Positions 6,054-11,938 of a stretch of DNA of 14,351 nt are shown here, one piece after another. Location: assembly GCA_023419055.1 (NCBI GenBank), contig JAEZYO010000796.1:1-14351 (forward strand), read 5' to 3'. The notes beneath the pieces were generated by a model that saw only the letters and a list, made by a program, of their open reading frames with translations, made no database searches and was not told the origin of the DNA. Every line of letters starts with the position of its first letter. The stretch's first letter is position 1. The translations under genes were made by a program, and so were the position numbers. This DNA is from Pseudomonadota bacterium (GTDB lineage: Bacteria; Myxococcota; Polyangia; Polyangiales; Polyangiaceae).

Positions 6054-7079
6054 ATGAGCGAGCTCGAACCCGCGCTCCACCTGCGCCTTTATCGCGAGAT
6101 GGTGCGCCTCAGGCGCCTGGACGAGCGGTTGGGCGCGCTGGCTCGTCAGGGGCGCATCGGGTTCTACGGCGCGGCGTTCGGGCAGGAGGCGACGCCCGTC
6201 GCGGCTGCGCTCGCGATCGAGGAGCGCGACTGGATCTTTCCGGCGTTGCGAGAGAGCGGCGCGATGCTCGTGAGGGGTTACCCGCTCGTGCTCTACGTCG
6301 CGCAGTTGTTCGGTTGCGAGCTCGATCCCATGAAGGGCCGGCAGATGCCGAGCCACATGGCCTCGCGCAGCGTGAGGCAGGTCTCCTGGTCGAGCTGCAT
6401 CGCGACTCAGCTGCCGCAAGCGGTCGGCGCCGCCTGGGCGGCTCGTCGCGCGGGGCGATCAGAGGTCATGCTCGCCTTCTTGGGGGACGGCGCGACCAGC
6501 CACCCCGACTTTCACGCAGCGCTGAATTTCGCCGGCTTGTGGCGCGCGCCCGTGGTCTTCGTCTGCCAGAACAATCAGTACGCGATCAGCGTCCCCGCCG
6601 CGCGTCAGAGCGCGTCGGAGAGCTTCGCCATCAAAGCTTCTGCCTACGGTTTCGAAGGAGAGCGCATCGACGGGAACGACGCCGTCACCATCTACGAGCG
6701 CGTGCGCGCTGCGTGCGAGCGGGCGCGCCGAGGCGAAGGACCGCACTTCATCGAGTGTCTCACCTACCGGCTCGGGCCGCACTCGACGAGCGACGATCCG
6801 TCGCGCTACCGCCCCGAGGGCGAGCTCGAGCTCTGGCAGAGTCGTGATCCCATCGCGCGCCAGCGACGGCGGCTCGAGGAGCGTGGGCTCCTCTCTCCCG
6901 GCTTCGACGATCGACTGATCGGTGAGCTCGACCAGGAGCTCTCCGCGGCCATCGAGACGGCCGAGGGCGCTCCGCCGCCGCCGCTCCGCAGCTTGTGCGA
7001 AGACGTGTACCGCGAGCTGCCCTGGCACCTCGAGGAGCAGCTGCGCGCTATTTCCGAGGCCGGCCGAGCGCGACCTTGA
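6054..7079 (+). CDS. 2-oxo acid dehydrogenase E1 alpha subunit, branched-chain (BCKDH) type
   Basis: The product has 341 residues from ATG 6054. It is the thiamine-diphosphate subunit that decarboxylates 2-oxo acids and passes the acyl group to lipoyl-E2, normally as an alpha2-beta2 enzyme with E1 beta. The ThDP/Mg site is G-D-G (144-146) to N-N (173-174). The substrate-entry region RQGRIGFYGAAFGQEA (31-46), the MKGRQMPSH loop (93-101) and the loop GPHSTSDDPSRYR (241-253), with the catalytic His243 next to Ser244, all match branched-chain enzymes more than pyruvate ones. One departure is GDGATS-HPDF, where most family members have S-E-x-D-F. The length is normal for bacterial E1 alpha, without a long N-terminal extension. 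No E1 beta or E2 gene lies nearby, so partners must be encoded elsewhere; the E3 gene is 2.1 kb downstream. The gene is coupled to the TerB-like gene (two-base gap), and its 3' end overlaps the convergent triple-DsbA gene by 32 bases. Confidence 0.93.
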   Translation: MSELEPALHLRLYREMVRLRRLDERLGALARQGRIGFYGAAFGQEATPVAAALAIEERDWIFPALRESGAMLVRGYPLVLYVAQLFGCELDPMKGRQMPSHMASRSVRQVSWSSCIATQLPQAVGAAWAARRAGRSEVMLAFLGDGATSHPDFHAALNFAGLWRAPVVFVCQNNQYAISVPAARQSASESFAIKASAYGFEGERIDGNDAVTIYERVRAACERARRGEGPHFIECLTYRLGPHSTSDDPSRYRPEGELELWQSRDPIARQRRRLEERGLLSPGFDDRLIGELDQELSAAIETAEGAPPPPLRSLCEDVYRELPWHLEEQLRAISEAGRARP

Positions 7080-9060
7080 TCAGGCGCTTGAAGGCGCTCG
7101 GCGGCTGGGCGCCGGTGAGCGCGTAGCCGCCGACCGAGAAGGTGGGGGTGGCTTCGACGCCCGCCTTCGTCCCGACCGCGATGTCGCGGTCGATCGACGC
7201 GTCGAAGCGCGTATCACTCGCGGCGGCGACGAGCCGGTCCGGGTCGAGGCCGAGGTCGCTCGCGTAGCCGCGGATGCGCGCCTCCTCGAACGCGTCCCCT
7301 TCATCGAGATCACGGTAGAAGAGCTCGACGATTTCGAAGAACGCACCGTCTCCCTTCTGCGCGCGCGCCTCCTCGGCGATCCTCGCTGCCGGTCGGGCGT
7401 GAGGGTGGATCGAATCGAGCGGGAAGTGGCGCCAGACGAAGCGCACCTGCGTGGGGTACAGAAGCGCGACGGCGCGGAGGCTCTCGCTCGCTCGGGCGCA
7501 GAAGCGACACTCGAGATCGCCGAAGATCTCGATCGTCACTTTGGCGTTCTTCGGGCCCTTGCTCGGGAGATCCGCGTTCGGCGGCGGGAGCTCGAGCCGC
7601 GCCGGTGGAGCGGGGGCGCTCGCGCTCTTCATCAGCTCGTCGTAGACGCGGGCGCGAGGCACGCCGCGTGCGACGAGGGCCTCTGCCACCTTGAGCTGGG
7701 CGGCCACCACTTGCCGGAAGCGCTCGAGTGGTTGCGCGCCGGAGAGCCGCCAGCCATTGACGAAGAACGACGGGGTGCTGGTCGCGCCGAGATCGGCGGC
7801 AAGGTCCTGATCGCGCTCGATCACGGCGCGGTGTCGATCGGATTGGATCGCCTTTTTCAAGCGCGAGACGTCGAGCCCGTAGCCCTTGCCGACGTCTTCG
7901 AGCGAGGCTTCCCCGAGATCGGACAGGAACAAAGCTCTCGATACCTCGAAGTAGACGGCGTCCCCCTTCTGCGCTCGTGCCTCGAGCGCGAACTCGGCCG
8001 CCGCACGGGCGCGGCGGTGGAAGGGCAGCGGGTTTTCGCGACGGCTCAGCCGCAGCTTGCCTGGATAGAGCTCGAACAGCTCGTCGAGCGTGTCCTGAAC
8101 CTGCCGGCTGTAGGGGCACTCGTAGTCGGAGAACTCGACGATCGTGACGAGAGCGTCGCGCGGGCCGCGCTGCGGCGTGCCGGCGATCGGCACCCGCATC
8201 ATCGAGGCAGGCTCCCCGAGCTCGCTCGCTCGAGCTGGCTCTGGCTCGGACGCCTGACGCCTCGACGCCTCGGCGGTGTTCACGCCCACGCGCGTCGCGT
8301 AGACGAGCTTCGGCGCGGTGCCCGACGCCACGAGCTTTTCGGAAGCCTCGAGCTCCCGCTCGATGATCACTCGAAAGTCCTCGAGCGAATGCGCTCCCGA
8401 CAGCTCCGCGCCGTTGATGAAGAAGGTCGGCGTGCCTCTGACCGCCAGCGCACGGACGAGCTTTCGATCCGCCCGGAGCTTCTCGTTCACCGCGGGGTCG
8501 AGGGCGGCCTTCTGGACCAGCTCGGGATCGAGCCCGGAGCGTCGCAGGATCTCGCCGAGGCTCGACTCGTCGCGGATCGCCTGCTGATGTTCGAAGACGC
8601 CCCGCAAGAAGGCGAAAAAGGGCTGGTCGCCCGCCTCGAACCAGATGCCCTGCGCGACTCGCGCGAGCCCCTCCGAATTTTCGTGAAAGGGGAAATGCTT
8701 GATCACGAAGCGGAGCTTCTCCGGCCCGTAGGTCTGCCTGAGCGCCTCGAGAGTCGGCTCGACCTGGGCGCAGTACGGGCATTTGAGGTCCGTGAACACC
8801 ACGACCGTGACCGGGGCGACGGGTGAGCCCCATTTGGGATCGGCGGGCTCCACCGGCACCCGCATGGAGGAGGGCTGCGGCAACTCGGCCTTGCGGCGGC
8901 GCTCGTTCCGGGCGGCCTCGGAGCCCGGGCCGGTCGCGGCGGCGCGAGCGGAGGAGCGCGCCGGAAGGTCCGGGACCGGGCGCTCGGACCTCAACGTACA
9001 GGAGACGAGCAAGGTCGCTGCCAGAAGGACTCGATGTCCGAACCCTCGACCTTCCGACAT
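7048..9060 (-). CDS. Lipoprotein with three tandem DsbA/thioredoxin-fold domains
   Basis: The product has 670 residues from ATG 9060. The signal peptide ends in L-V-S-C with Cys21 lipidated, followed by an Arg/Ala-rich linker to about 65. Three homologous domains follow, each opening with a V-T-[VI]-x-x-F-x-D-x-[KE]-C strand and active site and closing with a cis-Pro loop before an N/G-G-x-x-L-[ST]-G-A hairpin. Domain 1 (about 72-255) has CPYC at 94-97 and cis-Pro211 (GTPTFFING). Domain 2 (about 290-480) has CPYS at 315-318 and cis-Pro430 (STPSFFVNG). Domain 3 (about 498-670) has CRFC at 518-521 and cis-Pro639 (ATPTFSVGG). All six cysteines are accounted for by the lipobox and the active sites. 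The family (Thioredoxin_4/DsbA-like) catalyses disulfide formation, reduction or isomerisation in the periplasm, usually with one domain per chain. Which direction each domain works in is not known. The gene is divergent from lpdA (109-base gap). GAGG before the ATG is a possible Shine-Dalgarno. Confidence 0.93.
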   Translation of the reverse strand: MSEGRGFGHRVLLAATLLVSCTLRSERPVPDLPARSSARAAATGPGSEAARNERRRKAELPQPSSMRVPVEPADPKWGSPVAPVTVVVFTDLKCPYCAQVEPTLEALRQTYGPEKLRFVIKHFPFHENSEGLARVAQGIWFEAGDQPFFAFLRGVFEHQQAIRDESSLGEILRRSGLDPELVQKAALDPAVNEKLRADRKLVRALAVRGTPTFFINGAELSGAHSLEDFRVIIERELEASEKLVASGTAPKLVYATRVGVNTAEASRRQASEPEPARASELGEPASMMRVPIAGTPQRGPRDALVTIVEFSDYECPYSRQVQDTLDELFELYPGKLRLSRRENPLPFHRRARAAAEFALEARAQKGDAVYFEVSRALFLSDLGEASLEDVGKGYGLDVSRLKKAIQSDRHRAVIERDQDLAADLGATSTPSFFVNGWRLSGAQPLERFRQVVAAQLKVAEALVARGVPRARVYDELMKSASAPAPPARLELPPPNADLPSKGPKNAKVTIEIFGDLECRFCARASESLRAVALLYPTQVRFVWRHFPLDSIHPHARPAARIAEEARAQKGDGAFFEIVELFYRDLDEGDAFEEARIRGYASDLGLDPDRLVAAASDTRFDASIDRDIAVGTKAGVEATPTFSVGGYALTGAQPPSAFKRLIKVALGRPRK
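7348..7371. repeat. Copy A of a degenerate direct repeat inside the triple-DsbA gene
   Basis: These 24 bases match 7960-7983 with three mismatches. On the minus strand they encode the E-A-R-A-Q-K-G-D stretch of domain 3. They are a nucleotide-level trace of the domain duplication. Confidence 0.5.
7960..7983. repeat. Copy B of a degenerate direct repeat inside the triple-DsbA gene
   Basis: This is the partner of 7348-7371 (21 of 24 bases identical). It encodes the same E-A-R-A-Q-K-G-D stretch in domain 2. Domain 1 has no comparable match at this place, so domains 2 and 3 may be the younger pair. Confidence 0.5.
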
Positions 9061-9134
9061 GACACCTCAGGGTATCACGTGCCTTTCGCCCTCGCCGCCA
9101 ACTGTACTGGGCGAACGGCCCGCGTTCCGACCCC

Positions 9135-9163
9135 TTGTGACCACGCCCGCAGTCGGGTAAGGC
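9135..9163 (+). promoter_or_regulatory. Candidate promoter for lpdA
   Basis: TTGTGA (9135-9140), a 17-base spacer and TAAGGC (9158-9163) lie 6 bases before ATG 9170. The TAAGG could instead serve as a Shine-Dalgarno (AAGG, 7 bases from the ATG). In that case transcription must start further upstream in the 109-base divergent gap. Confidence 0.25.
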
Positions 9164-9169
9164 CCCGCC

Positions 9170-10576
9170 ATGGAAACTTCGTACGATGCCATCGTGCTCG
9201 GCGGCGGCCCCGGTGGGTACGTTTGCGCCATTCGCCTGGGACAGCTCGGGGTGAAGACCGCTTGCATCGAGGAAGAGGAGTACGGCGGCGTCTGTCTGAA
9301 CTGGGGCTGCGTCCCCTCCAAGGCGCTGATCGCGAACGCGCATTTCTACACGAAGAGCCAGCACATGGCGGACGCCGGCATTTCCGTGTCGGGTGTGAAC
9401 GTCGACGTGCCGCGCATGCAGGAGTGGAAGAACGGCGTCGTCAAGAAGATGACCGGCGGCGTGCGCGGTCTCCTCAAGACCAACAAGGTCGACATCATCG
9501 AGGGGCGCGGAAAGCTCGTCGGTAAGGACAAGATCGAGGTCGCGCTGAAGAGCGGCGGGACCCAGATCGTCACCGCGAAAAAGGGCATCGTCGTCGCGAC
9601 CGGCTCCGCGACGATCCAGGTGCCGGGCTTCGAGTTCGACGGCGAGCGCATCATCGGCGCGCGCGAGGCGGTGAGCCTGAAGAAGATCCCGAAGCGCCTG
9701 GTCGTGATCGGCGGCGGCGTGATCGGGCTCGAGCTCGGTATGGTCTACCAGAGCTTCGGAGCGCAGCTCACCGTGGTCGAGCTCACCCCGTCGCTCTTGC
9801 CCGGAGTCGACCCCGACTGCACGAAGATCGTCGAGAAGACCATCACCAAGCGCGGCGGCGTCGTGCTGAAGAACTCGCGCGCCGAGCGCTGGGAGAAGAC
9901 CGCTGACGGCGTCGCGGTCTCGGTGGTCACGTCGGAAGGTACGCAGCGCATCGAGTGCGACACCGTGCTGGTGGCGGTGGGCATGAAGCCCCGCAGCCGC
10001 GGCGTCGGCCTCGAGGAGCTCGGCGTCAACATCGACCAGCGCGGCTTCATCTCCACCAACGAGCGCTGCGAGACCAACGTGCCGGGCATCTACGCCATCG
10101 GCGACGTCAGCGGCGTGCCGATGCTCGCGCACAAGGCGAGCAAGGAAGGCGAAGTCTGCGCCGAGGTGATCGCGGGCAAGAAGGCGGCGAAGGACTGGGT
10201 GACCGTCCCGGGCATCATTTTCACCGACCCGGAGATCGCGACCGTCGGCCTCACCGAGCAGCAAGCCAAGGAGCAGGGCCTGACCGTGAAGGTCGGCAAG
10301 TTCCCCTTCATCGCGCTCGCGCGCGCGCTCGCCATCCAGGAGACCGACGGCTTCGTGAAGGTCGTGACCGACACGAAGAGCGGGCGCGTGGTCGGCATCC
10401 ACATCGTCGGCCCCTCCGCGAGCGATCTCATCAGCGAGGCCGCTCTCGCCCTCGAGACGGTGGCGACCGCCGAGGACATCGCGCTCACCATTCACCCGCA
10501 CCCGACGCTCGGCGAGGCCATGATGGAAGCGGCCGCGGCGAGCCTCGGCCACGCCATCCACATCGCGAACCGCTGA
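9170..10576 (+). CDS. lpdA: Dihydrolipoyl dehydrogenase (E3 of 2-oxo acid dehydrogenase complexes)
   Basis: The product has 468 residues from ATG 9170, the normal E3 length. It reoxidises dihydrolipoyl groups on E2 (or the glycine cleavage H protein), passing electrons through a redox disulfide and FAD to NAD+. The FAD-binding GGGPGG motif sits at 11-16. The redox motif GGVCLNWGCVPSKAL has the C-x4-C pair at Cys42/Cys47. The NAD-binding motif VVIGGGVIGLELG follows mid-chain. The second FAD contact is GIYAIGDV. The dimer-interface active-site motif H-P-H-P-T-L-G-E stands near the C-terminus. The N-W-G-C variant (instead of N-V-G-C) occurs in a recognised E3 subgroup. All catalytic residues are present, so the enzyme should be active. 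It stands alone, divergent from the triple-DsbA lipoprotein gene and convergent with the phosphatidyltransferase (4-base gap). An E1 alpha gene lies 2.1 kb away. Confidence 0.97.
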   Translation: METSYDAIVLGGGPGGYVCAIRLGQLGVKTACIEEEEYGGVCLNWGCVPSKALIANAHFYTKSQHMADAGISVSGVNVDVPRMQEWKNGVVKKMTGGVRGLLKTNKVDIIEGRGKLVGKDKIEVALKSGGTQIVTAKKGIVVATGSATIQVPGFEFDGERIIGAREAVSLKKIPKRLVVIGGGVIGLELGMVYQSFGAQLTVVELTPSLLPGVDPDCTKIVEKTITKRGGVVLKNSRAERWEKTADGVAVSVVTSEGTQRIECDTVLVAVGMKPRSRGVGLEELGVNIDQRGFISTNERCETNVPGIYAIGDVSGVPMLAHKASKEGEVCAEVIAGKKAAKDWVTVPGIIFTDPEIATVGLTEQQAKEQGLTVKVGKFPFIALARALAIQETDGFVKVVTDTKSGRVVGIHIVGPSASDLISEAALALETVATAEDIALTIHPHPTLGEAMMEAAAASLGHAIHIANR

Positions 10577-10584
10577 GCGCTCAG
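10573..10584. repeat. Perfect palindrome spanning both stop codons of lpdA and the phosphatidyltransferase gene
   Basis: CTGAGCGCTCAG is a perfect 12-base palindrome. It contains the TGA of lpdA (10574-10576) and the TGA of the opposing gene (TCA, 10581-10583). A hairpin would have only a 4-base stem and a GCGC loop, with no T-tract, so termination by it alone would be weak. Confidence 0.45.
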
Positions 10585-11123
10585 GCGACGGCGCGAAGCT
10601 CGCGCCTGAAGTAGGCGAGCGCGGCGACGAGCCCTGCCGCTCCGGTGAGGACCAGGAGCGGCAGGCGGAGCGGGCTCGAGAAGAGCGCGGCGGCAACCGT
10701 CGCGAACGCGAGCACGGTAGCGATCTTCCCCAGGCGATTCGCTTGGGGATCTTCTGCCCGAGCCTTGCGCCTCTTGCGGTGGAGCGCCCACCACAGGACG
10801 AGCGGCAGCTCGACGATCTCGCGCAGCGCGAGCACCAGCGCTTCCGGCCACGTGAGCGCTCCTTTCGCGACCAGCGCGACGACGACGGTGCCGACGAAGA
10901 GCTTGTCGGTCACGCCGTCCACCACGGCGCCAGTCGGCGTGGCCTGACCGAGCTTACGCGCGTAGTACCCGTCCAGAATGTCGCTCAGGCCCGCGAGCGC
11001 CAGCACCAGGAGCGCCAGGAGCGGGCGCTCGAGCGAGCGCGTGAAGGCGAACGCGAGCGGCAGCCGAGAAAGGCTGAGGAGGCTCGGCGCGAGCAGCAGA
11101 TCGCGGGCTCGGTAGCGCCCCAT
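10581..11123 (-). CDS. CDP-alcohol phosphatidyltransferase (PgsA-like)
   Basis: The product has 180 residues from ATG 11123. The family motif D-x2-D-G-x2-A-R-x8-G-x3-D-x3-D is complete: Asp48, Asp51, Gly52, Ala55-Arg56, Gly65, Asp69, Asp73. These residues bind two metals and the CDP moiety. The enzyme swaps the CMP of CDP-diacylglycerol for an alcohol such as glycerol-3-phosphate, serine or inositol phosphate. About five or six membrane helices are visible (for example 32-46, 76-88, 92-113, 133-150, 153-170), so it is an inner-membrane protein. The length fits the PgsA/cardiolipin synthase-like group, but the headgroup acceptor cannot be told from the motif. A basic loop (HRKRRKAR, about 114-121) lies on the cytoplasmic side. 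The gene is downstream of the DUF434 gene on the same strand with an 11-base gap, so the two probably share a transcript. Confidence 0.9.
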   Translation of the reverse strand: MGRYRARDLLLAPSLLSLSRLPLAFAFTRSLERPLLALLVLALAGLSDILDGYYARKLGQATPTGAVVDGVTDKLFVGTVVVALVAKGALTWPEALVLALREIVELPLVLWWALHRKRRKARAEDPQANRLGKIATVLAFATVAAALFSSPLRLPLLVLTGAAGLVAALAYFRRELRAVA

Positions 11124-11134
11124 TCAGCGGGAAC

Positions 11135-11872
11135 TTAGCACCCGTTGCTTCGAGCCGCAGCGCGCGGGTCCACGATCCAGGCGCCGGGCAAGCGAGCTTC
11201 GATCGCGTGACCGAGCAGATTCACCCAGGTCGCCGCCCCATCGAGGACGAGTGAATCTCCGGACACCACGAGCTCGCGCCCCACGAGCTCGCGATCGGGG
11301 TCCGGGACGAGCTCCACCTCGACCGGGAAGGACCAGCGGCGAGCGTGCTCCTCGATCTTCGCTCGCAGCCGCCCCGAGTTCGACACCGGACGATCGAGCA
11401 GGAAGCGCACGAGCTTCGGCGAGACATCGGCGACGAGGTCGCCGATGATCTCGAGCGCGCAATCGGTCTCGACCACCGGGTGATAGCTGCCGCGCAACCC
11501 GGCGAGGTCCCGGAGCGCGCCGTCCGTGCCGCGCAGGAGCACGCCGCCCGAGATCGCGACCTCGAGACCTATCACGAGGTTGAAGCCGTCGATTTCGAGG
11601 ACGCGATCCTTCGCCGCATCGAGCGGTCGCCGGCGCTCCGCGCGGGCGTGGCGGGCGCTCGTCGAGCACATCATTCGCGTGAGCGCGAGCCGCTGGCGCG
11701 CCTCGAGCGAGTGGCGCCGCCCCACGACGTCCACGACCGAAGTCTCGGCGTAGCCACGCTCGAGGAGGTATTCGGCTTCTTCCAGCGCGAGGGCGAGCGT
11801 TCGGACGCGCTCGGGCGCGAAGAGGCGGGGATCTTCGGGGTGTGCGCCGCGGTGCTGCTGCCGGTGGGGCAT
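11135..11872 (-). CDS. DUF434 family protein
   Basis: The product has 245 residues from ATG 11872. The frame is open to an ATG at 11929, but that start would run through the promoter of the divergent pspA, and family members begin close to the HRGxHPED segment near residue 7. The N-terminal part (5-70) carries the DUF434 pattern: HRGAHPEDPRLFAP, then YLLERGYAETSVVDVVGRRH and LEARQRLALTR. The C-terminal part has IDGFNLVIGLEVAISG (94-109), DGALRDLAGLRGSYHPV (117-133), LLDRPVSNSGRL (158-169) and VVSGDSLVLDGAATWVN (202-218). The biochemical role of this family is not established as far as I know. The conserved D-G-x-N, L-L-D and S-x-D-S-x-x-L-D acidic positions recall PIN/NYN-type nucleases, which is only my inference. 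The protein is cytoplasmic. The gene precedes the phosphatidyltransferase and is divergent from pspA. Confidence 0.8.
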   Translation of the reverse strand: MPHRQQHRGAHPEDPRLFAPERVRTLALALEEAEYLLERGYAETSVVDVVGRRHSLEARQRLALTRMMCSTSARHARAERRRPLDAAKDRVLEIDGFNLVIGLEVAISGGVLLRGTDGALRDLAGLRGSYHPVVETDCALEIIGDLVADVSPKLVRFLLDRPVSNSGRLRAKIEEHARRWSFPVEVELVPDPDRELVGRELVVSGDSLVLDGAATWVNLLGHAIEARLPGAWIVDPRAAARSNGC

Positions 11873-11898
11873 CACGCCGAGGCTAACCCCGTTTCGCA

Positions 11899-11921
11899 CT
11901 GGCGTTGACCCCGCGCGCCAG
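11899..11921. promoter_or_regulatory. Inverted repeat overlapping the pspA promoter, possible operator
   Basis: CTGGCG (11899-11904) and CGCCAG (11916-11921) are perfect inverted arms 11 bases apart. The pspA -35 hexamer TTGACC begins immediately after the left arm. A dimeric regulator bound here would block RNA polymerase. No regulator gene is present in the window. Confidence 0.3.
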
Positions 11922-11932
11922 CGTGGCATGTT
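11905..11932 (+). promoter_or_regulatory. Candidate promoter for pspA
   Basis: TTGACC (11905-11910, five of six matches) is followed after 16 bases by CATGTT (11927-11932). The -10 element ends 6 bases before ATG 11939, and no Shine-Dalgarno is visible. A sigma-54 site (GG-N10-GC), as used by the E. coli psp operon, is not evident. Confidence 0.35.
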
Positions 11933-11938
11933 GGTCGC

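Noticed and set aside
6922..8826. Open frame on the plus strand (634 codons) opposite the DsbA gene
   Set aside because: It is antisense to a gene with clear motifs and has an Arg/Glu-rich composition with no recognisable domain.
7310..10696. Very long open frame on the minus strand (1128 codons) across the DsbA and lpdA genes
   Set aside because: It is a GC-bias shadow: low-complexity Arg/Ala/His composition, antisense to the unmistakable lpdA and out of frame with the DsbA gene.
11873..11929. Upstream ATG (11929) for the DUF434 gene
   Set aside because: It would place coding sequence over the pspA promoter and adds 19 residues not expected in the family.
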